From assembly GCA_016213775.1 (NCBI GenBank), contig JACQZR010000263.1, positions 1 through 63,488 on the forward strand: a stretch of 63,488 nucleotides of DNA, in the 5' to 3' direction. The notes below the pieces were generated by a model. The model saw nothing but the letters and a program-made list of their open reading frames with translations. It made no database searches and had not been told where the DNA came from. Source of the DNA: Acidobacteriota bacterium. Its GTDB lineage: Bacteria; Acidobacteriota; Terriglobia; Bryobacterales; Bryobacteraceae. Below, in pieces: positions 8,567-18,212 of this stretch. The translations under genes were made by a program, and so were the position numbers. Every line of letters begins with the position of its first letter. The stretch's first letter is position 1.

Positions 8567-8822
8567 TCGGCCCCCACGACAAGCTCGGGTGACGATCGAG
8601 TCAGCGCGGGGCACGCTGCTGTGCTCAATTCAAGAATAGCAGCCCGACTAGCCTTTAGTCTAATTCATTGATAACAAAACAGATATATTCCATGTTGAGT
8701 GGATCTGGACACTCGATTTTCCGGCCCGAATTCGGTTAGCCTGAGTGAGGCGTCGAAAGTTGGTCGCGCGGGAGTCGAAAACCGCCGCCTGCCACCGCCC
8801 TTGGAAGGGGATTTTCACACGT

Positions 8823-10061
8823 ATGGCCACACCAGGGACACCTCTATCTTTCAGTGACGTGTTGCGGCTTCGCCCCGTGCGGCGCCTGTGGATCGCGCAG
8901 ATTGTCAGCGTGTTCGGAGACTTCCTGGCGGTGTTCGCGATCATCGCGGTGGTGACGTTCAAGCTGCACGGTACGGCGACGCAGGTGGCGATGGTGCTGG
9001 TATCGTTTATGGCGCCGCTGGCCATCATCAGCCCGCTGGCCGGCGTCCTCGTCGATCGGTGGCACTTGAAGCGCACGATGATCGCAAGCGATCTGATCCG
9101 CGGCGTGCTGGTGCTTGCGCTGGTGTTCGTGCATGACCTGTACCTGATATACGCCATCCTGTTCACGATGAGCGTGGTCTCAGCCTTCTTCGTTCCGGCG
9201 CAATCGGTGGCGGTGCGCACGCTGGTCCCGATGACGGGCCTGATGGCAGTGAACGGATTGATGTCGCAGGCGCAGCAGGGGTCGCTCATCGTGGCCCCGA
9301 GCGTCGCCGGAGAGCTCGTGCACCTTGTCGGCGCCAACTCCTGTTTCCTCTTCGACAGCTTCAGTTTCTTCTTTTCGGCTGCGCTGGTAATGACGCTGAC
9401 CATCGACCGGCCGGCCCGGCGCACGGAACCGAGCGCGGTACTGGATTCGATGCGGCAAGGATTCGGCTTCATCGTCGGGCACTCGACGATTTCGTTTGTG
9501 ATTCTCTCGATGACAGCGGGGATGTTCGCGATGCGCTGCTTCGGCGCGCTGCTCTCGATCTACGTGCGCGACGTCCTGCACTCGACATCCGCCGTGTTCG
9601 GTGTGCTGAATACCCTGATCGGCATCGGCATGATCATCGGGACGCAGTTGCTCACGCGGTTTGCGCGCCACATCCCGCAGCAGAACCTGGTGGTGTACGG
9701 TCTCGGCGGAATGGGCATAGCGGTATTGACCACGGCGGCGTTCGGCACGATGGGATCGACCGCGGCCGGAATGCTCGGGTTGGGCCTCTGCGCGTCCGCG
9801 ATTTTCATTATGGCGACAACGCTGATCCAGCATGAGACACCGCACGAACTGTTGGGACGAGTGATGAGCTGCCTGATGTCGCTGGTGGCCGGGTCGCAGG
9901 TGATCTCGATGGTCGTGGCTGGCCCGGTGGCAGAGAAGATTGGTATTCCGAACCTCTATTATGGAAGCGCTGCGATGCTGGCCGGAATCGGCGTCGTGGG
10001 GTACCTCAAGCTGCCGAAGGCGGAGCAGCCGAAATCGGCGAAGACGGCCTCCGCGCCCTAG
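8823..10061 (+). CDS. MFS transporter, DHA3-like exporter
   Basis: From ATG 8823 the 412-residue product has 12 predicted membrane helices. It begins SFSDVLRLRPVRRLWIAQIVSVFGD and has the motif A region LAGVLVDRWHLKRTMIASD between helices 2 and 3, as in drug and siderophore exporters of the DHA3/EntS type. The frame is open back to 8745, but that extension is basic and not conserved in type. The substrate cannot be told from sequence. It stands alone among degraded genes and has an intact frame, which suggests it is still selected. A decayed PIN fragment and repeats follow its stop. Confidence 0.85.
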   Translation: MATPGTPLSFSDVLRLRPVRRLWIAQIVSVFGDFLAVFAIIAVVTFKLHGTATQVAMVLVSFMAPLAIISPLAGVLVDRWHLKRTMIASDLIRGVLVLALVFVHDLYLIYAILFTMSVVSAFFVPAQSVAVRTLVPMTGLMAVNGLMSQAQQGSLIVAPSVAGELVHLVGANSCFLFDSFSFFFSAALVMTLTIDRPARRTEPSAVLDSMRQGFGFIVGHSTISFVILSMTAGMFAMRCFGALLSIYVRDVLHSTSAVFGVLNTLIGIGMIIGTQLLTRFARHIPQQNLVVYGLGGMGIAVLTTAAFGTMGSTAAGMLGLGLCASAIFIMATTLIQHETPHELLGRVMSCLMSLVAGSQVISMVVAGPVAEKIGIPNLYYGSAAMLAGIGVVGYLKLPKAEQPKSAKTASAP

Positions 10062-10094
10062 GAACCCTTGTGGAAGCTCCGCATTCGCTTCCGC
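10060..10094. repeat. 35-base dispersed repeat, copy 2
   Basis: This matches 6933-6967 with three mismatches and overlaps the stop codon of the MFS gene by two bases. Here GGAAGC and GCTTCC can pair. As at the first copy, PIN-toxin sequence lies close downstream. Confidence 0.55.
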
Positions 10095-10101
10095 GCAGGC
10101 C

Positions 10102-10143
10102 GACGCATCGCTCGTTACAGCCACTGAAGTGCTCGGCACGCGG
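10102..10143 (+). pseudogene. Short PIN-toxin fragment
   Basis: The 42 bases translate as ADASLVTATEVLGTRR and align without gaps to 7436-7477 of the broken PIN gene (DASLVAAAEALGTRR) with about eight mismatches. Nothing else of the gene remains on either side. It is a relic of a second PIN toxin or a duplicated scrap of the first. Confidence 0.55.
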
Positions 10144-10210
10144 CGCACTGTGCCGCCTACAAGAAGCAGCAAACCAATGAGGCAAGTCCAAGGCTACAAA
10201 TCGCCCCTCT

Positions 10211-10402
10211 GCCGCCCTGTGCGGTGGGCTTCAGCGAGGACGTCTCGACGCGAGCCGTCACAAGTATCAGAAACTTCGATTGTGGGGCTCGGCTTTAGCC
10301 GGCGCGGAACTTTAGTTCCGCCTAGGGGTTCATCTTCATCCATCGGGGCGACCGGCCGCTTTCCTTCAAAGGCCGGTCATGTGGGGTTCATCCGTGGCCA
10401 TA
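10211..10402. repeat. Dispersed structured repeat A, copy 1
   Basis: This copy shares long blocks with 37771-37943: the GCCGCCCTGTG-GGTGGGCTTCAG opening, a TGTGGGGCTCGGCTTTAGCC block, and the CGGGGCGACCGG block. It contains two hairpins. The first, at 10304-10321, pairs GCGGAAC with GTTCCGC around TTTA. The second, at 10350-10378, pairs GACCGGCC with GGCCGGTC. The stems are kept in the other copy while the loops differ. The interval 10144-10513 contains no gene I can support. Confidence 0.7.
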
Positions 10403-10513
10403 GGTTAGCACTCGCGGCAAAGGTGTCTCCGTGTGGCCACCCCAGTCCCAATTGCGGACACTGCCCACCACCCTCCACTCCGAGGAATCAGTAGTTTGCC
10501 GCTGGCCACCAAC

Positions 10514-12976
10514 ATGCCACAACACCTCGCAATGGACCGTCTCTGGTTGGAACTCAAAATCGCCTGGCGCCGTCTCACCTCGCGGCCCGGCTTCACCACA
10601 ACGGCAATTCTGTCTCTAGGCTTCGGAATCGGCGCCAACACCGTGTTCTTCAGCCTGTTGAACTCCACGCTTCTCCGCCCACTCCCGGTGGAAAAGCCCG
10701 AGGAACTGCTGGCCGCCGTGGACCCGCGCTACGGCGCACCCGTGGTTTCCAACCCCAACATTCGCGACATGCGCGAGCGCACCGGCGGGTTCTTCCGCTA
10801 CTTCCTGGGCTACCGCATTCTCGGCATGAACGGCAGCGTCGCTCCGGGCAAGAACTTTCGCATCTGGGGCTACGGGGTCACCGGTGATTACTTCGAGGGG
10901 CTCGGCGTCACGCCCGCGCTCGGCCGCGTGCTCACCATGGACGACGACCGCAAGAAGGGCGCGCATCCCGTCGCGGTATTGACCGATCTCGGCTGGCGGC
11001 GGCACTTCAACTCCGACCCCAATGCGGTGGGAAGAACGCTTAAGCTCAACGGGTTCCCCTTCACGGTTGTCGGTGTCACACGTCCGTCGTTCACGGGTAC
11101 CGAACGGTTCTACGCGCCGGAGGTTTTTACCTCCTGGCGCATGCTCGATCAGACCGAGATCGGCAATTCCGGTTACGACGGCAGCCGCGACTCCCAAAAC
11201 ACTTTCGTCATCGCGCGTTTAAAACAAGGCGTCACCTCCGCGCAGGCGCAGGCCGCGCTGGACGGCGTCACCGCGGAACTTGCCAAAGCCTATCCGAACG
11301 AGAACGAAGGGCTAAGGCTGAAACTCACGGAACCGGGCTGGGCAGGTGATTACCTCCGTGGCACCGTCATCGGATTCAACACCGTCCTGATGGGCGTGGC
11401 CGGCGCGCTCCTCCTGGTGGTCTGCGTGAACCTCGCCAATCTGCTCCTGGCGCAAGCCGCCGAACGCCGCAGGGAAATGGGTATCCGGCTTGCCATCGGC
11501 GCGGGCAGGATGCAATTGATCCGCCAACTGCTCCTCGAATCCCTGCTCGTCGGAGCGCTTGGCGGCGCGCTGGGCATGCTGATCGCCTGGTGGTGTGTCG
11601 ACGGCATCTCCGGCGTGCGGCTTCCCGTGGCTTTCTCCATCGACACGCACATCGCGCTCGACGGCAATGTTGCCCTCTTCTCCGTTGCGGCTACCATCCT
11701 GGCCAGCGTCCTGTTCGGCCTTGTACCGGCGTGGCAGGCCACACGCACCGACCTTGCCTCGGCCATCAAGAACGACGCCGCCGACCGCCGCGGCCGCCGC
11801 TGGCCATTGCGCGACCTGCTCGTAGGCGCACAGATTGCCCTGTCCGTCCTGCTCATCGTTTGCTCTGCGTTGATGCTCAAAAGCCTCACCCGCGCCATGA
11901 GTCTCAACCTCGGCTTTGAGCCGAAAGGCGCTGCCAGCCTCGGCTTCGACCTCTCCGCCCAGGGCTACAACAACGACAAGGGCAAACAGTTCCAGCGCGA
12001 GCTGATGCGCAAGGTTCGCGAAGTGCCCGGTGTCCGGCACGCATCCTTCGCCAGCAGCATTCCGCTCGACATAGACATGTCGAACAACGAGGTCTGGGAA
12101 ACCGGCCAGCCGCAACCGCCGGCTTCCAGGATCACCACTGCCCAGGTCTACTCGATCTCTCGCGACTTCTTCAAAGTGATGCGGACGCATTTCCTCGCGG
12201 GCCGTGAATTTGAGGAACGGGACACGAGTGATTCGCCGCGCGTCATCATCGTTAACAAGACATTCACCTCCAAAATTCTTAAATTGAAGCAGCCCGAACT
12301 GGCCGTGGGCAAGCGCGTCCAAACCAGCGGACGCACGCACGAGATCATCGGTGTGGTGGAAGACGGAAAGTACTTCGGTCTCTCGGAAGCGCCGAAATCC
12401 GTCATGTTCCCATCGGCTGACCAGAGCTACACATCGCAGACCCGCGTCGTGTGGAGGACTGCCGGCGCGGACACACAGGAATCGCTCTCCCGTGTGCGCC
12501 AGTTGGTGCTGGAGATGAATCCCGAAATGACCATCGTCGACGCCGAGAGTCTCGAACAGCATATGAATCTGCCGCTGCTTCCCGCCCGCCTCGCCGCAGG
12601 CGCGATGAGCGTGTTCGGCATCGTGACGATGCTGCTGGCGGCAGTGGGAATCTACGGAGTGACGGCCTTCTCCGTATCGCGGCGGACGCGGGAAATCGGC
12701 ATCCGCATGGCCATCGGCGCCGAGCCGCGGCAGATCTCCCGTATGATCCTGGCGCGGGCCGGAGTGCTGATTCTGCTCGCCGTGTTTGCCGGGGCGGGTC
12801 TGTCGATGTTCGGCTCACGCCTTCTCGCGCCTATCCTGATCGGCGTCGACCCGCTCGATGTCGCCGCGCATTCTGAGGGCATCCTGGTGATGGCAGTCAC
12901 CGCCCTAACAGCGTGTTTCATGCCCGCCCGGCGGGCTGCCCGTCTCGACCCCGCGAAATCACTACGCAGCGAGTGA
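10514..12976 (+). CDS. Large FtsX/MacB-type ABC permease (acidobacterial orphan permease family)
   Basis: The product of about 820 residues has two copies of the MacB periplasmic plus FtsX membrane unit. The first FtsX block ends near ERRREMGIRLAIGAGRMQLIRQ and the second near SRRTREIGIRMAIGAEPRQISR. The N-terminal helix (TTTAILSLGFGIGANTVFFSLLN) is the family hallmark. Such duplicated permeases are abundant in acidobacteria and usually lack their own ATPase gene; none is adjacent here. The substrate is unknown. Possible starts are GTG 10433, ATG 10514 and ATG 10532; none has a good ribosome-binding site. I chose 10514 because residues before it look non-conserved. Confidence 0.85.
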   Translation: MPQHLAMDRLWLELKIAWRRLTSRPGFTTTAILSLGFGIGANTVFFSLLNSTLLRPLPVEKPEELLAAVDPRYGAPVVSNPNIRDMRERTGGFFRYFLGYRILGMNGSVAPGKNFRIWGYGVTGDYFEGLGVTPALGRVLTMDDDRKKGAHPVAVLTDLGWRRHFNSDPNAVGRTLKLNGFPFTVVGVTRPSFTGTERFYAPEVFTSWRMLDQTEIGNSGYDGSRDSQNTFVIARLKQGVTSAQAQAALDGVTAELAKAYPNENEGLRLKLTEPGWAGDYLRGTVIGFNTVLMGVAGALLLVVCVNLANLLLAQAAERRREMGIRLAIGAGRMQLIRQLLLESLLVGALGGALGMLIAWWCVDGISGVRLPVAFSIDTHIALDGNVALFSVAATILASVLFGLVPAWQATRTDLASAIKNDAADRRGRRWPLRDLLVGAQIALSVLLIVCSALMLKSLTRAMSLNLGFEPKGAASLGFDLSAQGYNNDKGKQFQRELMRKVREVPGVRHASFASSIPLDIDMSNNEVWETGQPQPPASRITTAQVYSISRDFFKVMRTHFLAGREFEERDTSDSPRVIIVNKTFTSKILKLKQPELAVGKRVQTSGRTHEIIGVVEDGKYFGLSEAPKSVMFPSADQSYTSQTRVVWRTAGADTQESLSRVRQLVLEMNPEMTIVDAESLEQHMNLPLLPARLAAGAMSVFGIVTMLLAAVGIYGVTAFSVSRRTREIGIRMAIGAEPRQISRMILARAGVLILLAVFAGAGLSMFGSRLLAPILIGVDPLDVAAHSEGILVMAVTALTACFMPARRAARLDPAKSLRSE

Positions 12977-12980
12977 CGGG

Positions 12981-13007
12981 TATATCCTGTTAGGTGAGAA
13001 ATCACCT
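12981..13007 (+). promoter_or_regulatory. -10-like box and GAAA-loop hairpin abutting a start codon
   Basis: TATATC at 12981-12986 could be a -10 element. AGGTGA at 12992-12997 pairs perfectly with TCACCT at 13002-13007 around a GAAA tetraloop, and the next base is the A of the ATG. AGGTGA is also the only Shine-Dalgarno-like sequence, so folding would hide it. Confidence 0.4.
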
Positions 13008-14324
13008 ATGAGCCAGCAACCCTTCACCCGGCGCAACGCGTTGCGAGCCGCCGCCGTTTACACGCTTGCCGAAAGCGCCGCGCCTACACAGGCCTACTCC
13101 GCCAACGATACTCTCGGCTTCGGCTTCATCGGCATTGGTATCCGGGGCATGTTCCTCTACGAGGAATTCGGTAAGAGCGCCGGAGTGAAGCGCCTCATCG
13201 CCGCCGACGTCTACGACGGGCACCTCACCCGCGCCAAGGAGTTGGACAGCGCGGTCGAGACCACCCGCGATTACCGCCGCGTGCTCGACCGCAAGGACGT
13301 GGACGTGGTGGTGATCGCAACGCCGGATCACTGGCACAGGAAGATGGCGCTCGAAGCACTGGAGGCCGGCAAGCACGTCTATCTCGAAAAGCCCATGTGC
13401 TGGAGCATCGAGCAGTGCACCGAAGTGGCCAAGGCCGTCGAGAAGAGCAAGAAGAAGATGCAGATCGGCAGTGGCGCGGGAACGTCCGCGCTCGCAGTCA
13501 AGGCCCGCGAGATCTTGCAGGCGGGCGCGCTGGGCAAGGTCAACATGATCCGCATGGCCAACCACCGCAACAATCCCGAAGGCGCGTGGGTCTATGCCAT
13601 CCCGCCCGATGCTTCGCCCAGGACAATCGACTGGGAGCGCTTTCTCGGCCCGGCCCCAAAACGAGATTTCGATCCGAAGATCTTTTTCCGTTGGCGCTGC
13701 TGGTGGGAATACTCCGGCGGCGTCGCCACCGATCTGTTCGTCCACATGTTGACGCAGTTGCATTCGGTGATGCATACGGCGCCGCCCAAGTCCGTTGTCG
13801 CGCAGGGTAGCATCAGCCGCTGGCTTGACGGCCGCACCGTTCCCGATGTTTTCAACGCCGTCTACGAGTATCCCAATGGCATCGTGGCCGACCTCTATGT
13901 GAACCTCGGCAACTCGTCCGGCACACGCGGCATGACCATCATGGGCAGCGATGGAACACTGGAACTCACCCAGGGCGGAATGACGCTGTATGAAGAGCCA
14001 AGGCGTCCGGACGTGCAGCGCTACGCCGTCGGCTCATGGCCGGAAGCAATGCGCCGCGACTATTTCCTTTCCAAAGGCTTCACCGCCGAGGGCCGTCCGA
14101 AGTCGCCGCTGCCGCAGGCCAAAAAGCCCGTCGAGATCAAAGTGGAGCGCGGCATGTCGCATCAGGAAGCCTTCCTGCAAGCCTTGCGCGAAGGGAAGGG
14201 AATTCGCGAGAACCACTGGGCTGGCGCTGCCGCGGCGGGCGCGGCTCACCTCGCCAATCTCTCGTATCAGAAAGGCCGCCGCATGAGTTGGGAATGGCGG
14301 GAAGGTCTGGTGAAAGAAGCCTAA
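13008..14324 (+). CDS. Exported Gfo/Idh/MocA-family oxidoreductase
   Basis: The 438-residue product begins with a Tat-like leader (RRNALRAAAVYTL). A Rossmann fold follows (LGFGFIGIGIRGMFL), then the nucleotide and substrate motifs VVIATPDHWHRKMALEALEAG and VYLEKPMC, whose Lys is the usual catalytic lysine of the EKP motif. The C-terminal half has the family's open beta-sheet domain. Members of this exported group act on sugars or sugar-like compounds in the periplasm, with NAD(P) bound before Tat export. The start ATG follows a small hairpin. The last four bases overlap the convergent esterase gene. Confidence 0.85.
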   Translation: MSQQPFTRRNALRAAAVYTLAESAAPTQAYSANDTLGFGFIGIGIRGMFLYEEFGKSAGVKRLIAADVYDGHLTRAKELDSAVETTRDYRRVLDRKDVDVVVIATPDHWHRKMALEALEAGKHVYLEKPMCWSIEQCTEVAKAVEKSKKKMQIGSGAGTSALAVKAREILQAGALGKVNMIRMANHRNNPEGAWVYAIPPDASPRTIDWERFLGPAPKRDFDPKIFFRWRCWWEYSGGVATDLFVHMLTQLHSVMHTAPPKSVVAQGSISRWLDGRTVPDVFNAVYEYPNGIVADLYVNLGNSSGTRGMTIMGSDGTLELTQGGMTLYEEPRRPDVQRYAVGSWPEAMRRDYFLSKGFTAEGRPKSPLPQAKKPVEIKVERGMSHQEAFLQALREGKGIRENHWAGAAAAGAAHLANLSYQKGRRMSWEWREGLVKEA

Positions 14325-15526
14325 CGCTTGCGCCACAAAGCGGGCAGCAATTTCTCATGCACGAGGTGCCGCCACGTTCCCCAATCGTGGCCGCCATCTC
14401 CGCCAACATAGAGCTCGTGCGGGATGCTGTGCGCCTTTAATGCCGCGGCCAGCGCCTTGCTGCGGTCTGCTACGGAGCCGCGTGGTCCGGTGGCCGAACC
14501 CGTGTTCAACGGAGCTTCCTCGTACGTTCCGTAGCCGATCAACAGATAGTCCACCTTGCTCCGGGTATCAGCCGCGTTCAGGAACGCCGCCACCGATTTT
14601 TCGGCATCGAGATCGCCGGCGCTCAGGACGCCGAATGACGAGAACAGATCGACGCACGGGAAGCCCACCAGTTCCGTTTGCCGCCCGCCCATCGACAACC
14701 CGGATATGGCCCGTGAGCGCCGGTCCGAACGCACGCTGTAGTGCCGCTCCACGAACGGGATCACCTGGGTCCGCAGTTCCTTCTCAAACAGCGGGAACGA
14801 ATCCTGGATGTGCCGCGGGTGGCTGCGATGCATTATCTGATTGTTCGGCATGGCGATGATCATCGGCGTTGCCTTCCCCTCGGCGATCAGGTTGTCGAGG
14901 ATGAAGTTCACGCGGCCATACAGAAACCATCCGGACGCTAGCTCGCCGCTGCCGCCCAGCAAATACAGCACCGGATAGCGTTTGCCACGGTCATAGGATG
15001 GCGGTGTGTAGATCCACATCTCCCGCTCGCCGTTGGTGACCGTGGATGTGTAGACGTGCCGTGTCACAGCTCCATGCGCGACGCGGCGGGCGTCGTAGTA
15101 AGCGGGACCATCGCCCGGGATGATGACTTCGCTGAACGGCGGCTGATTGCCGAAGCCAGCCACCGTGTTCGACGGATCGGCCACGCTCACACCGTCAATC
15201 AGCAGCTTGTACACATAAATATTCGGCTTCACTGGACCTACCTTCAAGGTCCACATGCCATCCGCCTGTTTCTCGAACGGCTGCGGGCGGTTCTTGCCCA
15301 ACGCCAATGTGAACGGCCCGGTGGCGAGGGCCACCTGACGTGCCTCCGGCGCCTTAACGCGAAACGTGACCGTGCGGTCATCGTGAACCTCCGGAGAAAC
15401 GGCTGCTGCCCCGAACGGGGCCAGATTCTCGGTGTTCTTATGGGGATTCCAATCGAAGTTGACGTTGGCTTGTTGCGCCGGAGCGAGGGTTGCGAGTAGC
15501 AGGAATAACGTGGACCTGGTCGGCAT
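14321..15526 (-). CDS. Secreted esterase with N-terminal early-set domain (enterochelin/feruloyl esterase type)
   Basis: The 401-residue product has a signal peptide (residues 1-18, ending APAQQ) and a beta-sandwich of about 100 residues (VTFRVKAPEARQVALA). It then has an esterase-D alpha/beta fold: WIYTPPSYDRGKRYPVLYLLGGSGE, nucleophile motif GLSMGG, and a late GGDGGHDWGTWR that supplies the catalytic His. This layout matches bacterial feruloyl or acetyl-xylan esterases and enterochelin esterases. The sugar-related oxidoreductase next door favours plant polymer turnover, but that is inference. Confidence 0.85.
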   Translation of the reverse strand: MPTRSTLFLLLATLAPAQQANVNFDWNPHKNTENLAPFGAAAVSPEVHDDRTVTFRVKAPEARQVALATGPFTLALGKNRPQPFEKQADGMWTLKVGPVKPNIYVYKLLIDGVSVADPSNTVAGFGNQPPFSEVIIPGDGPAYYDARRVAHGAVTRHVYTSTVTNGEREMWIYTPPSYDRGKRYPVLYLLGGSGELASGWFLYGRVNFILDNLIAEGKATPMIIAMPNNQIMHRSHPRHIQDSFPLFEKELRTQVIPFVERHYSVRSDRRSRAISGLSMGGRQTELVGFPCVDLFSSFGVLSAGDLDAEKSVAAFLNAADTRSKVDYLLIGYGTYEEAPLNTGSATGPRGSVADRSKALAAALKAHSIPHELYVGGDGGHDWGTWRHLVHEKLLPALWRKR

Positions 15527-15545
15527 GGACCTATTGAAACACGAA

Positions 15546-15582
15546 GGACCCGCCGATGCTCACTTGGCATTGCGGCGGGCCC
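15546..15582 (-). terminator. Possible terminator of the beta-helix gene
   Basis: On the minus strand, GGGCCCGCCG pairs with CGGCGGGTCC (one G-T pair) around a 17-base loop and is followed by TTCGTGTTTC. It lies 24 bases past the stop of the beta-helix gene. The T-tract is poor, so this is only a candidate. Confidence 0.4.
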
Positions 15583-15605
15583 AACCGGTTAAAGCAAGAA
15601 GTCGT

Positions 15606-16394
15606 CTACTGGATGCAGAGCTGGTTCCTGGTGACGTAAGTGTTCGTCTTCCAGGTGTTGGTTCCGCACGCGTTGTTGCCGTCAAAGAGGTCGAACTGTC
15701 CGTTCGCCTTGGCCTCATTGCTCTTCATCTCGTTCTCCTGCGAACCGGCATCCACGCGGATCCCGTTCGCGGCGTTCGATTCCAGCTTGTTGTTCTTCAC
15801 GATGTTGTCGCGCGAGCCAGACGCCAGGTTGATCCCGCTGTAACCGCTGCCGGTGACCACGTTGTTTTTGATGCTGTTGTCGCGCGAGTTCTGCAGATAG
15901 ATCGCACCCGGAAAGGCGGACCCGTTGGGTACCGAGTAGCCCGTGACTTCGTTGTGCATGATCTCGTTGTCGGCGGCGTTGAAGAGGGCCACGCCCATCG
16001 CGTTGTTGACGAACTTCATGTTCTTCACCTGCGAACTGGTCTTCACTGGAACCCCTCCGGGCACGCACAACGACACTCCCACGCCGTAATTGGAAATCGT
16101 CCCGTTCTTCACTTGAATACCCTTCGCAACTACGCACGCAGGACCCCAGGCTGTGATGATGGCGGCACCCTGTGTCACGCCGGACTTGGTGATGCTGAAG
16201 CCTTGCATATCGAAAACGACGCCGTCAGCAGTGATGCGCGCCGCAATGCTGGGGCAGTTGAGATCGGTGGTCAGCACGTATTCACCGCCCGGAACGTTCA
16301 TGTGCACGTCGCAGGAATTGACCGGAATCGGCGCTGCTTGAGAGACCACCGCGGTGGCTCCCGCGATCAACATGGCCGTAAGGAAATTGTTCAT
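15606..16394 (-). CDS. Secreted right-handed beta-helix protein (NosD-like repeats)
   Basis: The ATG at 16394 has a strong ribosome-binding site (AGGAGGAGAAAG). The 262-residue product has a signal peptide cut near SQAAPIP. It then has parallel beta-helix turns of about 22-25 residues with the usual Asn ladder: [60 protein letters not shown]. Four to six cysteines are likely disulfide-bonded. Such folds bind or cleave polysaccharide, but there is no catalytic signature of a pectate lyase that I can point to. It is divergent from ilvD. Confidence 0.75.
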   Translation of the reverse strand: MNNFLTAMLIAGATAVVSQAAPIPVNSCDVHMNVPGGEYVLTTDLNCPSIAARITADGVVFDMQGFSITKSGVTQGAAIITAWGPACVVAKGIQVKNGTISNYGVGVSLCVPGGVPVKTSSQVKNMKFVNNAMGVALFNAADNEIMHNEVTGYSVPNGSAFPGAIYLQNSRDNSIKNNVVTGSGYSGINLASGSRDNIVKNNKLESNAANGIRVDAGSQENEMKSNEAKANGQFDLFDGNNACGTNTWKTNTYVTRNQLCIQ

Positions 16395-16467
16395 TGTGTT
16401 TTTCTTTCTCCTCCTGTACTGCCATGCGCAAATCGCCGGCTGTTTCTTCTCATGCGGCCGGAGAAAT

Positions 16468-16496
16468 TTCTTCCATCCGCCACCAGACGATATACT
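16468..16496 (+). promoter_or_regulatory. Candidate ilvD promoter
   Basis: TATACT at 16491-16496 lies 23 bases before the ilvD ATG. With a 17-base spacer, the -35 would be TTCTTC at 16468-16473, a weak match. It falls in the divergent gap with the beta-helix gene. Confidence 0.3.
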
Positions 16497-16519
16497 GGAA
16501 ATTCTCTCCACTCGATACA

Positions 16520-18199
16520 ATGACCCAACTCAACAAGTACAGTTCCCGCGTTACGCAGCCGAAGTCTCAAGGTGCATCCCAGGCGATGCTCTACGCCACC
16601 GGCATGACCGAAGCGGACATGGACAAACCGCAGGTCGGCATCGCCAGCGTCTGGTATGAAGGCAACCCCTGCAACATGCACCTGCTCTCGCTTGCCGCGA
16701 AAGTGAAGGAAGGAGTCGCGCAGGCGGGAATGGTTCCGATGCGCTTCAACACCATCGGCGTCAGCGACGGCATTTCGATGGGCACCGACGGCATGAGCTA
16801 CTCGCTGCAGTCGCGCGACCTCATTGCCGATTCCATTGAGACGATCATGGGCGGGCAATGGTATGACTCCTGCGTCACCATCCCTGGCTGCGATAAGAAC
16901 ATGCCGGGCTGCATCATCGCCCTGGGCCGCTTGAATCGTCCCGGTCTCATGGTGTATGGCGGGACCATTCGCGCGGGCTGTACGGACACAGAGAAGAAGC
17001 TCGACGTTGTGTCCGCGTTCCAGAGTTACGGCCAGTTCCTCGCCGGGTCCATTAATGAAGATAAGCGCCGCGAGATCGTTCGCAGCTCCTGCCCCGGCGC
17101 CGGCGCCTGCGGCGGTATGTACACCGCCAACACGATGGCGTCCGCAATTGAAGTGCTCGGCATGAGCCTGCCGTACAGTTCGTCAACGCCGGCAGAGGAT
17201 GATCAAAAGCTGGCTGAATGCGTGCAGGCCGGGCACGCCGTGCGCCGATTGCTGGAATTGGATATCAAGCCGCGCGACATCATGACCCGGGATGCGTTCG
17301 AGAACGCAATGGTGCTGGTGACCGTGCTTGGCGGATCGACCAATGCCGTTCTGCACCTGATCGCCATGGCGCGCTCGGTGGGCATCAACCTCACCATCGA
17401 CGATTTCCAGAAGGTTGCGGATCGCACGCCGATGCTGGCCGATTTCAAGCCGAGCGGCAAGTTCGTGATGGAGGATTTGCACCAGGTGGGCGGCACTCCG
17501 GCAGTGATCAAATATCTGATCGAGAACGGCCGGCTCAAGGCCGACTGCATGACGGTGACGGGCAAGACGCTGTGGGAGAACGTGAAGGATTTGCCCGGCC
17601 TCGCCAAGGGGCAGGAGATCGTGCAGCCTTTCTCCGCGCCCATCAAGGCGGAAGGCCATATCCAGATCCTGCGAGGCAATCTCGCTCCCGATGGCGCGGT
17701 GGCCAAGATCACCGGCAAGGAAGGACTCGTGTTCTCCGGACCGGCCCGTGTCTACGATTCCGAAGAGGATATGCTGCACGGACTCGAGCGCAAGGAAATC
17801 GGCAAGGGCGACGTGATCGTCATCCGCTACGAAGGGCCCAAGGGCGGACCCGGCATGCCTGAGATGCTGACGCCAACTTCGGCCATCATGGGAGCAGGGC
17901 TTGGCAAGGATGTCGCCCTTCTCACGGACGGCCGCTTCTCGGGCGGATCGCACGGCTTCATCGTCGGCCATATCACTCCGGAGGCGCAGGAAGGTGGGCC
18001 GATTGGTCTCGTCCGCGCCGGCGACCGCATCACCATTGACGCGGAGCGCAATCTGCTCCTTGTGGATGCGAGCGACGAAGAGATGGCGCGGCGCAAGTCG
18101 GAATGGAGGATGCCACCGTACAAGTCCACGCGTGGCACACTCGCCAAATACATCCGCCTGGTGAAGAGCGCCAGCGAAGGCTGCGTGACCGACGAATAG
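16520..18199 (+). CDS. ilvD: Dihydroxy-acid dehydratase
   Basis: IlvD dehydrates 2,3-dihydroxy acids in valine, leucine and isoleucine synthesis and carries an iron-sulfur cluster. The 559-residue product has the three conserved cysteine contexts: NPCNMH (Cys51), [10 protein letters not shown] (around 124) and [13 protein letters not shown]. It also has the C-terminal block [20 protein letters not shown]. The length is normal. The upstream frame from 16394 adds no family sequence. No other branched-chain gene is adjacent, so it stands alone here. Confidence 0.95.
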   Translation: MTQLNKYSSRVTQPKSQGASQAMLYATGMTEADMDKPQVGIASVWYEGNPCNMHLLSLAAKVKEGVAQAGMVPMRFNTIGVSDGISMGTDGMSYSLQSRDLIADSIETIMGGQWYDSCVTIPGCDKNMPGCIIALGRLNRPGLMVYGGTIRAGCTDTEKKLDVVSAFQSYGQFLAGSINEDKRREIVRSSCPGAGACGGMYTANTMASAIEVLGMSLPYSSSTPAEDDQKLAECVQAGHAVRRLLELDIKPRDIMTRDAFENAMVLVTVLGGSTNAVLHLIAMARSVGINLTIDDFQKVADRTPMLADFKPSGKFVMEDLHQVGGTPAVIKYLIENGRLKADCMTVTGKTLWENVKDLPGLAKGQEIVQPFSAPIKAEGHIQILRGNLAPDGAVAKITGKEGLVFSGPARVYDSEEDMLHGLERKEIGKGDVIVIRYEGPKGGPGMPEMLTPTSAIMGAGLGKDVALLTDGRFSGGSHGFIVGHITPEAQEGGPIGLVRAGDRITIDAERNLLLVDASDEEMARRKSEWRMPPYKSTRGTLAKYIRLVKSASEGCVTDE

Positions 18200-18212
18200 T
18201 CAGGCGACATCG

